A stretch of 64,000 nt of DNA from Streptomyces sp. SKN60 (GCF_026236535.1 NZ_JAHTMW010000004.1:248001-312000), one strand, 5' to 3'. Shown: positions 17,948 through 26,429, counted from the first letter of the stretch. Made by a program: numbers and translations. Notes: a model not told the origin generated them from the sequence alone.

Positions 17948-18576
17948 CCGCCCTCCTCGTCATCGCGAAGCAGCCCATGCCCGGCCGGGTGAAGACCCGG
18001 CTCACTCCCCCGTTCACGCCCGAGCAGGCCGCGGCGCTCGCCGAGGCGGCCCTCGCCGACACGCTCACCGCGGCCGCCCGCGTGCCGGCGGACCGGCATG
18101 TCCTCGTGCTCGACGGGGCGCCCGGCCCCTGGCTGCCGCCGGGGTTCCAGGTCGTCCCCCAGGCCGGGGGCGGGCTCGACGCACGGCTCGCGGCCGCGTT
18201 CGCCGCCTGCGCCGGACCGGCCCTGCTCATCGGCATGGACACCCCGCAGGTCACCCCCTCCCTGCTCGCCCCGGCCCTGTGCTGGGACGCGCACGACGCC
18301 TGGTTCGGTCCGGCCGCCGACGGCGGCTTCTGGGCCCTCGGCCTCGCCCGCCCCGACCCTTCGCTGCTGCTCGGCGTGCCCATGTCCCGGCCGGACACCG
18401 GCGCCGTCCAGTACGCCCGGCTGCGGAAGGCCGGGCTGCGCGTCGGCCGCCTGCCCGTCCTGCGGGACGTGGACACCGCGTCGGACGCCCGGCGGGTCGC
18501 GGCCGCCGCGCCCGGCACCCGCTTCGCCGCCCGGTACGCCGAGTCGACCGGCGCGACGGCGGGAGCGGTCCGTTGA
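17944..18576 (+). CDS. DUF2064 / TIGR04282-type glycosyltransferase-like protein
   Basis: 210 aa. Starts VIAKQPMPGRVKTRL, the typical nucleotide-binding N-terminus of DUF2064 (GT-A-like, named after arsenosugar biosynthesis), followed by LIGMDTPQV with the metal-binding Asp and the GPAADGGFWALGL loop. No arsenic gene is nearby, so the name should not be read as function; it probably transfers or activates a sugar together with the upstream GT2. The start overlaps the previous stop by 4 bp, and its own stop overlaps the TTG start of the methyltransferase. Confidence 0.87.
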   Translation: MTALLVIAKQPMPGRVKTRLTPPFTPEQAAALAEAALADTLTAAARVPADRHVLVLDGAPGPWLPPGFQVVPQAGGGLDARLAAAFAACAGPALLIGMDTPQVTPSLLAPALCWDAHDAWFGPAADGGFWALGLARPDPSLLLGVPMSRPDTGAVQYARLRKAGLRVGRLPVLRDVDTASDARRVAAAAPGTRFAARYAESTGATAGAVR

Positions 18577-19271
18577 CCACCTCGACCACCACGACCACGG
18601 CGGCGACCGCCTGGCGGGCCGATCCGTACACCGACGCCCTGCTCGCCGGCCGGGGGCCCCTCTTCCTCCGCCGCCACGACGGCTGGCTGCTGCCCCTGGA
18701 GGTCGAGCGCTGGTGCGAGGCGCCCGACGCCGCCGACCGCTCCGTGCTCGACCGCTGCCGCGGCACGGTCCTCGACATCGGCTGCGGGCCGGGACGGCTC
18801 GTCGCCGCCCTGGCCGCCGAGGGCCGGCGGGCCCTCGGCATCGACATCAGCCCGGCGGCGGTGGCCCGCACCGCGCGACTCGGCGCCGCGGCGCTGTGCC
18901 GGTCGGTCTTCGACCCGCTGCCCGCCGAGGGACGGTGGGACACGGCGCTGCTGATCGACGGCAACATAGGCATCGGCGGAGACCCGGCCGCGCTGCTGCG
19001 CAGACTGTGCCAGGTCGTGTCGCGCTCCGGACACGTCATCGCCGAGTGCGCGCCCGTCGACGTCGACGAGTGCTGCGACGTACGGGTCGACGACGGCCGG
19101 GGCGGCCGTGGAACGCCGTTCCCCTGGGCCCGGGTGGGCGTCCGCGCCCTGGCCGCGCACGCCCGGAACGCGGGCTGGGCCGTCCACGAACAGTGGACCG
19201 TGGACGGGCGCCCCTTCCTGTCCCTGGTGCTTCAGTCCTCCGCTCGGGCGTCGGCGCCAGGGTCCCGCTGA
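18573..19271 (+). CDS. Class I SAM-dependent methyltransferase
   Basis: 232 aa. Motif I VLDIGCGPGRL, acidic residue after strand 2 in GIDISPAA, then LLIDGNIGIGG and FPWARVGV. A Thr-rich head (TTSTTTTTAAT) precedes the fold. I set the start at TTG 18573 because it overlaps the upstream TGA (TTGA) and no ATG/GTG occurs in the head; this start is the least certain of the operon. Third gene of the coupled GT2-DUF2064-methyltransferase unit, presumably methylating the same product. Its last 40 bp overlap the convergent membrane-protein gene. Confidence 0.85.
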   Translation: MTTSTTTTTAATAWRADPYTDALLAGRGPLFLRRHDGWLLPLEVERWCEAPDAADRSVLDRCRGTVLDIGCGPGRLVAALAAEGRRALGIDISPAAVARTARLGAAALCRSVFDPLPAEGRWDTALLIDGNIGIGGDPAALLRRLCQVVSRSGHVIAECAPVDVDECCDVRVDDGRGGRGTPFPWARVGVRALAAHARNAGWAVHEQWTVDGRPFLSLVLQSSARASAPGSR

Positions 19272-19690
19272 GGCCGAACCCGCCGCAGTCGATCCCGCCC
19301 CCGCCGTACGAGATACACCGCTCCCGCCGCGGCGGCGACGCCCGCCAGCACGATCGCGAGATTCCGGCCGTACGGGAGGGGCAGCGCCGACGGGTTGGGC
19401 GGGGCTCCCGGCCGTACGAGCAGGGGCAGGGCGATCAGGATCACGCAGCCCGCCACCAGCAACGCCCCGCGCCACAGCCCGCGTTGACGCCGACCCACGA
19501 GCAGCAGCCCCACGCCGAACACCAGCGGGGCGAGGATCCCGTCGTGCAGCACGAGCGCGCCGGCCAGCCACAGCAGCACCCCGAGCGGATCCGGCTCGGC
19601 CACCACCAGCCAGGCCCCGAGCCCGATCAGGGCGAGACCGAGCCCGCCGACCGCGTACCGCAGCACCTGAGCCCCACTCGTCACGCTCAC
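19232..19690 (-). CDS. Small polytopic membrane protein, unknown
   Basis: 152 aa with four hydrophobic segments: about 8-28 (GGLGLALIGLGAWLVV), 34-60 (GVLLWLAGALVL...GVGLLLV), 68-86 (GALLVAGCVILIALPLLV) and 103-122 (LAIVLAGVAAAAGAVYLV). A basic Arg-rich tail follows. GTG start overlaps the stop of the fused Mo oxidoreductase (GTGA), so it is co-translated with it and may be an accessory or assembly subunit. I do not recognise a named family. Confidence 0.8.
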   Translation of the reverse strand: MSVTSGAQVLRYAVGGLGLALIGLGAWLVVAEPDPLGVLLWLAGALVLHDGILAPLVFGVGLLLVGRRQRGLWRGALLVAGCVILIALPLLVRPGAPPNPSALPLPYGRNLAIVLAGVAAAAGAVYLVRRGRDRLRRVRPQRDPGADARAED

Positions 19691-20934
19691 AACACCTCCA
19701 GCCGGTGCACCCACTTGGTCTGCAGGACCCCGGGCCGGCCGGGGGCGATGATCCGGGCCGGGAAGCCGTGGTCGAGCGAGAGGGGCTGCCCGTTCAGGGT
19801 CAGGGCGAGCAGGGTGAGCGGGTCGTCCGCGTACTCCGCGCCCATCTCCATCACCCGGTAGGCGCCGCTCACTTCGAGCGAGGTCACCCGTACCCCGTCC
19901 CGGCCCGGCCGCCCGCCGGCCCGCTCGACCAGGTCCCGTACCCGTACCCCGCCCCAGTCCGCGTCGACGCTCCAGCCTTCGACGCAGGCGATCGGCAGCC
20001 GGGCCCGGCCCCGCGCCATCGACCGCAGGGCGTCGAGCGTGAGGACGTACGGCCGGGGCCCGGAGACTTCGAGCCGCCACCCGGCCAGGCCGCGCGCCGT
20101 GACACCGGCCGCGGCGGCGGTCCGGTTGACGGGCACCCCCTGCGGGCCGTGGTCGGGGTGCCGGGGCGCGAGCAGGTCGAGCGCCTTCAGCGGGGTGAAG
20201 GACTGGCCGACCGTCGTCAGCGTGACGACGCCGACGGCCGCGCCCGTGGCGAGGAGCAGTGAGCGGCGGTCGACCGCGTCCTCGGCCGGCAGGGCGCGCG
20301 TCCCGGCCGAGCGGCGGCCCCAATGGTCCCTGATCTCGGGGGCCTTGACCGCGATGTGCAGCAGGAGCGCGCCGGTGACGACCCAGGCGACGGCGAAGTG
20401 GACGGGGACGAAGGCGAAGGGCCACGGATACCACTCGACGATGTTGAGGAGCCCGGTGAGCACCTCGAAGACGGCGGCGGCCACCAGGAGGGCGACGGAC
20501 AGGCGCTCCAGGGCGTGCCGCACGGACCGCACCGGCGGCCATGCGAACAGCCGGGGGTACACCGCCCACAGCTTGACGAGGAGCAGCACGATCGCCGCGA
20601 GTCCGGTGCCGACGTGCAGGCCCTGGGTGAGCGCGTAGCCCCACACCGGCCGGGCGGGCAGCCGGTCGGCGAGCCAGTCGGGCGGTTGCTGGAGGTAGTG
20701 GCTGACGAGGCCGGTCGCGAAGCAGACGGCGAAGGCCGCGCCGAGCCACCGGCCGACGGCCGTCGCGGTCCTGGCGTCGTGCAGCCGCCCGGTGAACGCG
20801 GGCGGCCGGACGGCCGGGAGCCGGAACGCGGGGCGCGGCAGGCGAGGCGGGCCCGGCGGGCGCAACAGGCGAGACGGGCGTGACAGGCGAGGCCGGCGCG
20901 GCAGCCTGGGCTTGCGGAACGTCATGCCGTCCAT
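19687..20934 (-). CDS. Fused cytochrome-b / molybdopterin oxidoreductase membrane protein
   Basis: 415 aa. A basic Pro/Arg-rich cytosolic head (1-45) is followed by a four-helix cytochrome b561-like domain (about 55-205) with histidines in VSHYLQ, QGLHVGTG, VPVHFAVAW and LLHIAVK. A signal-like hydrophobic stretch LLLATGAAVGVVTL leads into a sulfite-oxidase-fold domain (about 270-415). That domain has LPIACVEGWS with the Mo-ligand Cys, the WGGVRVRDL loop, YADDPLTLLAL and LDHGFPARIIAPGRPG. It is the one-gene version of the split pair at 12273-13638. Divergent from the GT87 gene with motif copy (d) between. Confidence 0.88.
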   Translation of the reverse strand: MDGMTFRKPRLPRRPRLSRPSRLLRPPGPPRLPRPAFRLPAVRPPAFTGRLHDARTATAVGRWLGAAFAVCFATGLVSHYLQQPPDWLADRLPARPVWGYALTQGLHVGTGLAAIVLLLVKLWAVYPRLFAWPPVRSVRHALERLSVALLVAAAVFEVLTGLLNIVEWYPWPFAFVPVHFAVAWVVTGALLLHIAVKAPEIRDHWGRRSAGTRALPAEDAVDRRSLLLATGAAVGVVTLTTVGQSFTPLKALDLLAPRHPDHGPQGVPVNRTAAAAGVTARGLAGWRLEVSGPRPYVLTLDALRSMARGRARLPIACVEGWSVDADWGGVRVRDLVERAGGRPGRDGVRVTSLEVSGAYRVMEMGAEYADDPLTLLALTLNGQPLSLDHGFPARIIAPGRPGVLQTKWVHRLEVL

Positions 20935-20972
20935 GACACCGCCGCGAGCGGCCGCGCGGAGCGCCCGACACC

Positions 20973-20989
20973 TTACGAAACCCGAACGC
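20973..20989 (+). promoter_or_regulatory. Copy (d) of the cluster motif between fused Mo oxidoreductase and GT87 genes
   Basis: TTACGAAACCCGAACGC, ending 49 bp before the GT87 ATG, the same distance as copies (a) and (b). It starts 38 bp from the start codon of the divergent Mo oxidoreductase. Confidence 0.5.
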
Positions 20990-21038
20990 CTCGCCGGGTC
21001 TCCTCCTCGTCCGTGGCGCGCGCTGCCAGTCTGCGCCC

Positions 21039-22523
21039 ATGACCCGCGCCCGCCGTCTTCCGCTCCCCGGCCCCATCCCAGTCCCCGTCCCCGTCGTCGT
21101 CACCGCCCTTCTCCTCTCGCTGCTTGCCGTGTCGCTGACCCTGCTGCTCCGCGGGGACGCCCACGGGCCCGCCTTCCTGGCCGGGTACGCGGGCGCATGG
21201 GCGGTGTTCGCGGCGGCGGTGGGCGCCCTGCGCCGGGTCCCGCGCCGGCAGGTCGTACCGCTGCTGCTCGCGGGGGCGGTCGCGGTGACGGCGACGGGGC
21301 TGGCGGCGGCCCCGCGGACGAGCACCGACTCGTACCGTTACGCGTGGGACGGGCGCGTGCAGGCCGCCGGCATCTCGCCGTACGACCACGCGCCCGCGGA
21401 CCCCGCGCTCGCCGGGCTGCGCGACGACTGGCTCTTCCCCGGCGCCGCGGCCTGCGCGCGGGGCGACGCCGACCTCGCACCGCTCGACTCCGGCGGGTGC
21501 ACGCGGATCAACCGTCCGGCCGTGCACACGATCTACCCGCCCGTGGCGGAGGGCTGGTTCCTGCTCGTCCACGAGCTGTCCCCGGACGGCGTGCGCCACA
21601 AGGGGCTGCAGGCGGGCGCGGCGCTGCTCTCGCTGGCCGTCAGCGGGCTCCTGATCGGCGTGCTGCGCCGGCGGGGCGATCCGCGCCGGGCCGCGCTGTG
21701 GGCGTGGTGCCCCGCGGTCCCCGTCGAGGCCGTCGACAACGCCCACGTCGACGTCCTCGCCGTGCTGCTCTCGGTCGGCGCGCTCGCTCTCGTCGCCCGC
21801 CGCCGTCATGTCACGGGCGGGGTGCTGCTCGGTCTGGCGGTCGCGGCCAAGCTGCTGCCCGCCGTGCTGCTGCCGGGCGCGCTGTCCGGCGTCCGGCGGC
21901 CCCGTACGATCGCGGCCGTCACCCTGTCGGCGGCGGCGGCCGTGGCGCTGGCCTACCTGCCGTACGTGCTGCTCTCCGAGGGTTCCGTCCTCGGCTATCT
22001 GGGCGGCTACGCGCGGGAGGAGGGCTACGACGACGCGGGCGCGGGCGGGCGGTACGCCCTGCTGCGACTGGTGCTGCCCGACGCGTGGGCGCTGCCCGCG
22101 GCGGCGCTCGGCATGGCGGCGGTGTCGGTGGCGGTGTGGTGGCGCGGCGACCCCGAACGCCCGTGGCACGGAGCCCTGTCGACCATCGGCACGGGGTTCC
22201 TGCTGCTGACGCCGGGCTATTCCTGGTACGCGCTGCTGCTGGTCGCCCTGGTCGCCCTGGACGGGCGCCGGGAGTGGCTCGGCGTCGCCTTCGCCGGCGC
22301 GGTGGCGTATCTCGCGGGCCCGGTCACCGGCCCGGTGGGCGGCACCCTCGCGTACGGGGCGGCGGCGGCCGCGGTGACGGCTCAGCCCCTGACCGCCTGG
22401 GTGCGCCAGATGCTGGGGCTGGTGTCGAAGCGGGTGCGGAACCAACGGGAGAAGGTGGCGAGGGAGGAGAAGCCGAGCAGGCCCGCGATCTCGGTGAGCG
22501 GGCGGTCGGAGCCTCCCACGTAG
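21039..22523 (+). CDS. GT87-type polyprenol-phosphate mannosyltransferase-like membrane protein
   Basis: 494 aa with about ten or more membrane helices. The first extracytoplasmic loop carries SYRYAWDGRVQAAGISPY and INRPAVHTIYPPVAEG, which together resemble the active-site loop of GT-C polyprenol-phosphate-mannose-dependent alpha-mannosyltransferases (DUF2029/GT87, GT39 relatives). A later cytosolic loop has VEAVDNAHVDVLA and LGLAVAAKLLP. ATG follows a -10-like CAGTCT by 6 nt. The C-terminal ~45 residues overlap the AraC gene on the other strand. Likely partner of the GT2/epimerase genes in building a surface glycan. Confidence 0.85.
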   Translation: MTRARRLPLPGPIPVPVPVVVTALLLSLLAVSLTLLLRGDAHGPAFLAGYAGAWAVFAAAVGALRRVPRRQVVPLLLAGAVAVTATGLAAAPRTSTDSYRYAWDGRVQAAGISPYDHAPADPALAGLRDDWLFPGAAACARGDADLAPLDSGGCTRINRPAVHTIYPPVAEGWFLLVHELSPDGVRHKGLQAGAALLSLAVSGLLIGVLRRRGDPRRAALWAWCPAVPVEAVDNAHVDVLAVLLSVGALALVARRRHVTGGVLLGLAVAAKLLPAVLLPGALSGVRRPRTIAAVTLSAAAAVALAYLPYVLLSEGSVLGYLGGYAREEGYDDAGAGGRYALLRLVLPDAWALPAAALGMAAVSVAVWWRGDPERPWHGALSTIGTGFLLLTPGYSWYALLLVALVALDGRREWLGVAFAGAVAYLAGPVTGPVGGTLAYGAAAAAVTAQPLTAWVRQMLGLVSKRVRNQREKVAREEKPSRPAISVSGRSEPPT

Positions 22524-23389
22524 CGCCGTCCCAGTGCCGTGCGGACCGAGTCGACGATCGAGGAGTAGCCCTCCCCGCTCTCCGCGAGGCGTCGCTGGAG
22601 GGTTCTCGGGTCGATGTCGAAGGTGCGGGCGACCTGTTCCAGGGAGCAGCGGCCGGTGGGCAGGAGAGCCTCGACGACCTCCCGCACGCGGTCGGTGAAG
22701 GCGCTGGCGGGCGAGGGCGCGATGTTCTCCAGGAACTGGCGGGCGTAGGGCCGCAGCCGGGGGTCGGCGAGGGTGTTGGGCGCGTCGAGGTCCGAGGGGT
22801 ACAGGATGATGCCGGAGCGCGGCTGCCCGAAGGTGACGGCGGGGCCCAGGATCCGGTGATGGGGGCCGGGGTCGTCGGGGGCGCTGTGGCCGAGCGGTAC
22901 GCCGACCGGTGTCCAGTCGGCGCCGAGCAGTCGGCCGATGAGCCCGTGGCAGACCCCGACCAGCATGTCCGTCGCCTGGGGGCGGCTGTCGGGCGGTGAG
23001 TCCAGGGCCAGGTCCACCCAGATCGCGGCCAGGCCGTTGCTGAGGGTGATCTCGGCGCGCAGGGCCTCGTTGTAGAGGTGGAGGTGCTGGATCAGCAGCT
23101 CCAGGGCGCTGCGCACGGAGGGCTCCTCGCGGGCGACGAAGCCGATGGGGCCGAGGTTCGAGAAGCGGGCGAGCTCGGCGAGCCGCAGGCCGAAGTCGGG
23201 GCGTCCGGTGGCGGCGGCGGTGTCCTCCAGGAGCCGGGCGACCGCGGCCACGGGGAGCCAGCGGTCGGCGGCGGCCAGCGCGGCCGGGTCCAGGCCCACG
23301 CCGCGCATCAGTGCCGACGGGTCCGCCCCGAGGGAGCGGGTGAGGTCGACGTAGTTGGCCAGGCCGGTGGTGCGCATCCGCAGTTCCAC
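22382..23389 (-). CDS. AraC family transcriptional regulator
   Basis: 335 aa. N-terminal ligand domain of the OruR/ArgR-like AraC type (ADPSALMRGVGLDP, FGLRLAEL, PIGFV, then YNEALRAEI). C-terminal double HTH with DPRTLQRRLAESGE, ALGRRYVG and TEIAGLLGFSSLATFSRWF. GTG start with GGGAG upstream. Divergent from the DUF1254 operon across a 202-bp gap containing a relatively AT-rich patch (AAATGCTAAACGATTCG near 23431), the likely promoter/operator zone. It probably activates that operon. Its 3' 142 bp are antisense to the GT87 gene. Confidence 0.92.
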   Translation of the reverse strand: MELRMRTTGLANYVDLTRSLGADPSALMRGVGLDPAALAAADRWLPVAAVARLLEDTAAATGRPDFGLRLAELARFSNLGPIGFVAREEPSVRSALELLIQHLHLYNEALRAEITLSNGLAAIWVDLALDSPPDSRPQATDMLVGVCHGLIGRLLGADWTPVGVPLGHSAPDDPGPHHRILGPAVTFGQPRSGIILYPSDLDAPNTLADPRLRPYARQFLENIAPSPASAFTDRVREVVEALLPTGRCSLEQVARTFDIDPRTLQRRLAESGEGYSSIVDSVRTALGRRYVGGSDRPLTEIAGLLGFSSLATFSRWFRTRFDTSPSIWRTQAVRG

Positions 23390-23591
23390 GGTGGTCTCCC
23401 GAGTGGTCTCCCCAGCTCCGACGGCTGTCGCGAAATGCTAAACGATTCGTCGCCTGAAGCAAAGCACGTCGTCTTTCGGCCGGGTAGCGTCCGGATCCAG
23501 GCGCTCCGGCGTCCGAGCCGCCCTCGATACCGGGCGCGCCGGCCGGGCATCCACGCCACTGCCACGCCACCCATCCACCCGAGGAGATCCC

Positions 23592-24944
23592 GTGACCACG
23601 ACCGAGACCCAGGCCACCGGGGAGTCCGCCGCGCTGACGGCACTGGCCGCCGAGGCGTACGTCTTCGCCTATCCGCTGGTCACCATGGAGCTGACCAGGC
23701 GCCAGATGACCACTCCGGGTGCCGTCGTCCCCGGCAGTGCCGCGCCGAACACCTTCGCGCACCTGCCGGTCACTCCGGACGCGTCGTTCGAGGGCGTGGT
23801 CAGCCCGAACGCGGACACGCTGTACTCGCTGGCCTGGCTGGACCTGTCGGCGGGGCCGGTGCGGCTCTCCGTGCCCGACACCCGCGGGCGGTACTTCCTG
23901 CTCCCGCTGTACGACGCCTGGACCAACGTCTTCGCCTGCCCCGGCTCCCGTACGACGGGAAGCACCGCCGGTGAGTTCGCCCTGGTCGGCCCCGGCTGGG
24001 CGGGCGAACTGCCGGCCGGGGTGGAGCGGATCGACGCCCCCACCTCCATGGTCGCGATCATCGGCCGGACCCAGGTCAACGGTGTGGCGGACTACCCGGC
24101 GGTGCACGCCGTCCAGGCCGGCTACCGGCTGACTCCGCTCACCGGCACCTGCACCGACCCCGACTCGGCCTCGGCCGTGGCGGCGGGCCCCGGCCCGGTC
24201 GACCTGGTGACCGCTCCGGTCGACCAGGTGGCCGCGCTGGATCCCGCCACGTTCTTCGCCATGACCGCCCACCTGATGGCGGCCAACCCGGCGAAGCCCG
24301 ATGACGCCCCCATGGTCGAGCGGCTGGCCCGGCTCGGTGTCGTCCCCGGCCGGCCCTTCGACTGGGACTCCCTGAGCCCCGAGGACCAGCAGGCGATCGC
24401 CCAGGGTGCCGCCGAGGGCATCGCCCGGGTGGAGGCGGCCGGCCGCAGCCCGCGGGCGCGGGTCCGCGACGGCTGGATGACCCCGGTCGAGATCGGCGCC
24501 TACGGGACGGACTACCTGCAGCGGGCCGCGGTCACGCTGATCGGCCTGGGCGCCAACCTCCCCGAGGACGCGGTCTATCCGGTGTGCCGGGTCGACGGCG
24601 ACGGCGAGCCGCTGCACGGCCGTCACCGCTACCGGCTGCACTTCGCCGCCGACGGCCTGCCGCCGGTCAACGCGTTCTGGTCGCTGACGATGTACAACGA
24701 CCGCCAGTTCTTCGTCGACAACCCGATCGACCGCTACGCCGTCGGCGACCGCGACGCGCTGAAGTTCGACGCCGACGGCTCGCTCACGCTGCTGATCCAG
24801 CACACGGCGCCGGCCGAGGGTCCGGAGTCCAACTGGCTGCCCGCGCCCGAGGGTTCCTTCAACCTCATGATGCGCCTGTTCTGGCCCGGGCCCGCGGTCC
24901 TGGGCGGCACCTGGCACGCACCGGCCGTCCGCCGCGTCGGCTGA
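23592..24944 (+). CDS. DUF1254/DUF1214 domain protein
   Basis: 450 aa. N-terminal DUF1254 (EAYVFAYPLVTMELTRRQM ... VVSPNADTLYSLAWLDLS ... YFLLPLYDAWTNVF) and C-terminal DUF1214 (FWSLTMYNDRQFFVDNPIDRYAVGDRD). No signal peptide, unlike many relatives. Biochemistry of this family is poorly known. GTG start with GAGGAG 5 nt upstream. First gene of a unidirectional group DUF1254-MFS-ligase-M24 with gaps of 44-76 bp, presumably an uptake/catabolic operon under the AraC regulator. Confidence 0.88.
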   Translation: MTTTETQATGESAALTALAAEAYVFAYPLVTMELTRRQMTTPGAVVPGSAAPNTFAHLPVTPDASFEGVVSPNADTLYSLAWLDLSAGPVRLSVPDTRGRYFLLPLYDAWTNVFACPGSRTTGSTAGEFALVGPGWAGELPAGVERIDAPTSMVAIIGRTQVNGVADYPAVHAVQAGYRLTPLTGTCTDPDSASAVAAGPGPVDLVTAPVDQVAALDPATFFAMTAHLMAANPAKPDDAPMVERLARLGVVPGRPFDWDSLSPEDQQAIAQGAAEGIARVEAAGRSPRARVRDGWMTPVEIGAYGTDYLQRAAVTLIGLGANLPEDAVYPVCRVDGDGEPLHGRHRYRLHFAADGLPPVNAFWSLTMYNDRQFFVDNPIDRYAVGDRDALKFDADGSLTLLIQHTAPAEGPESNWLPAPEGSFNLMMRLFWPGPAVLGGTWHAPAVRRVG

Positions 24945-24988
24945 CCCGGCCACCCACCACCTGACAGCCCCTGCCCCGGAGGTCTCCC

Positions 24989-26353
24989 ATGGACAGCCCC
25001 TCGCCCCACCCGGCGGTGCTCCCGGCGCCCGGCTCGCCGGACGCACCGGGTTCGCCGGGCTCGGAGAAGCCGCCGGTGTCCAGGCGGTACGCCTGGACCG
25101 TGTTCGCCCTCGCCTTCGCGCTGATGCTCACGGACTTCGTCGACCGGCAGATCATCGTCGCCACCTTCCCCCTCCTCAAGGAGGAGTGGGGACTGTCGGA
25201 CACCCGGCTCGGGGCCCTGGTCTCGGTCGTCTCCGTGACCGTGGCGCTCGGCGCGCTGCCCTTCGCGCTGGTGGCCGACCGCTGGAGCCGGGCGAAGTCC
25301 ATCGCCGTGATGGGCACGGTCTGGAGCCTGGCGGCCATGGCCTGTGCCGTGGTGGGCAACTACGCCCAGCTCCTGGCGGCGCGGGCGGCCATCGGGCTCG
25401 GCGAGGCCGGTTACGGGCCGGCCGGCGGCGCCCTGATGGCCGGTCTCTTCCCGCAGCGGCTGCGGGCGACGGTGGTGGGCGCCCTCCAGGCGGCCGGACC
25501 GCTCGGTGTCGTCCTGGGCGTCTTCCTGGGCGGGCTGATGGTGCCCTCGCTCGGCTGGCGCATGACGCTCGCGGTGTTCGCCGCGCCCGGTCTGCTCCTG
25601 GCCCTGCTGTTCCTGAAGGTACGGGAGGGGCGGGAGGGGCGTACGCCGGTGGCGAGCCCCGCCGACGCGGCCGCCCCCGCCGACGCGGCGCCGATCCGTA
25701 CCCGGGGCGCCCTGGCCGAGCTCTTCCGCAGCCGTACCGCCGTCGCCTCGTACCTGGGAGGCGCCATGCAGCTGGTGGTGCTCTCCACGCTCTACGCGTG
25801 GCTGCCGAGCTACCTCACCCGTACCCACGACTACACCAGCGCCAAGGCCGGCGCGGTGTCGGCGGCCGCGGTCGTCGCCAGCGCGGTCGGCACCGTCGTC
25901 CTGGGCTACGCGGCCGACCGGGCCGGAGCGGCCCGGGCCCGGCGCAAGCTGACCCTGCCGGCGGGTCTCGCTCTGCTCGCGCTCGTCCTGCTGACCTCCG
26001 CCTTCGCGTGGGTACCGGCCGGCCCCGTGCAGCTGGTCCTGATCGTGGCCGGTGCCTTCACGGTGACGGCGGCGGTGGGCCCGGTCCCCGCGGTCGTGAT
26101 GGACGTGGTCGACCCGAAGCTCCGCGCCACCGCGCTCGGCATGGTCACGCTGATCCAGAACCTCTTCGGCCTGGCGGTGGGCCCGCTGCTCACCGGTTGG
26201 CTCTCCGACACCCTGGGCATCGCCGCCGCGCTCGCCCTGATGCCGCTGTTCTGCGCCGGCGCCGCCGCCGCGCTGTGGACCGCCTCGCGCAGCTACGAAC
26301 GCGAACTGCGCACGGACGCCGACGGCGCCACCCCGCAGTCCGCCGCCCTCTGA
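24989..26353 (+). CDS. MFS transporter
   Basis: 454 aa with twelve predicted helices. Family marks: DFVDRQIIVATFPLLKEEW at helix 1-loop (the D-R-Q start common to anion/spinster-like carriers), LVADRWSRAKSI (motif A between helices 2 and 3), RAAIGLGEAGYGPAGGAL in helix 4-5, and a second motif A-like GYAADRAGAARAR in the C-half. A Pro/Gly-rich cytosolic head precedes helix 1. GGAGG before ATG. It probably imports the organic-acid substrate of the acyl-CoA ligase that follows, by analogy with the ACS/spinster families. Confidence 0.9.
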   Translation: MDSPSPHPAVLPAPGSPDAPGSPGSEKPPVSRRYAWTVFALAFALMLTDFVDRQIIVATFPLLKEEWGLSDTRLGALVSVVSVTVALGALPFALVADRWSRAKSIAVMGTVWSLAAMACAVVGNYAQLLAARAAIGLGEAGYGPAGGALMAGLFPQRLRATVVGALQAAGPLGVVLGVFLGGLMVPSLGWRMTLAVFAAPGLLLALLFLKVREGREGRTPVASPADAAAPADAAPIRTRGALAELFRSRTAVASYLGGAMQLVVLSTLYAWLPSYLTRTHDYTSAKAGAVSAAAVVASAVGTVVLGYAADRAGAARARRKLTLPAGLALLALVLLTSAFAWVPAGPVQLVLIVAGAFTVTAAVGPVPAVVMDVVDPKLRATALGMVTLIQNLFGLAVGPLLTGWLSDTLGIAAALALMPLFCAGAAAALWTASRSYERELRTDADGATPQSAAL

Positions 26354-26429
26354 CCCCCGGTCCCCGGACCCTCGATCCCCGGCCCCGCCGTCTCCGCCCA
26401 CTCGCCCCTCGCACCCGTACGGAGTTCCC

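Noticed and set aside
17944..18576. Arsenosugar biosynthesis function for the DUF2064 protein
   Set aside because: The family name is historical; no ars genes or radical-SAM partner are present.
20973..25046. 1,357-codon minus-strand frame spanning GT87, AraC and DUF1254 genes
   Set aside because: It crosses three well-supported genes in the wrong frame and has no recognisable product.
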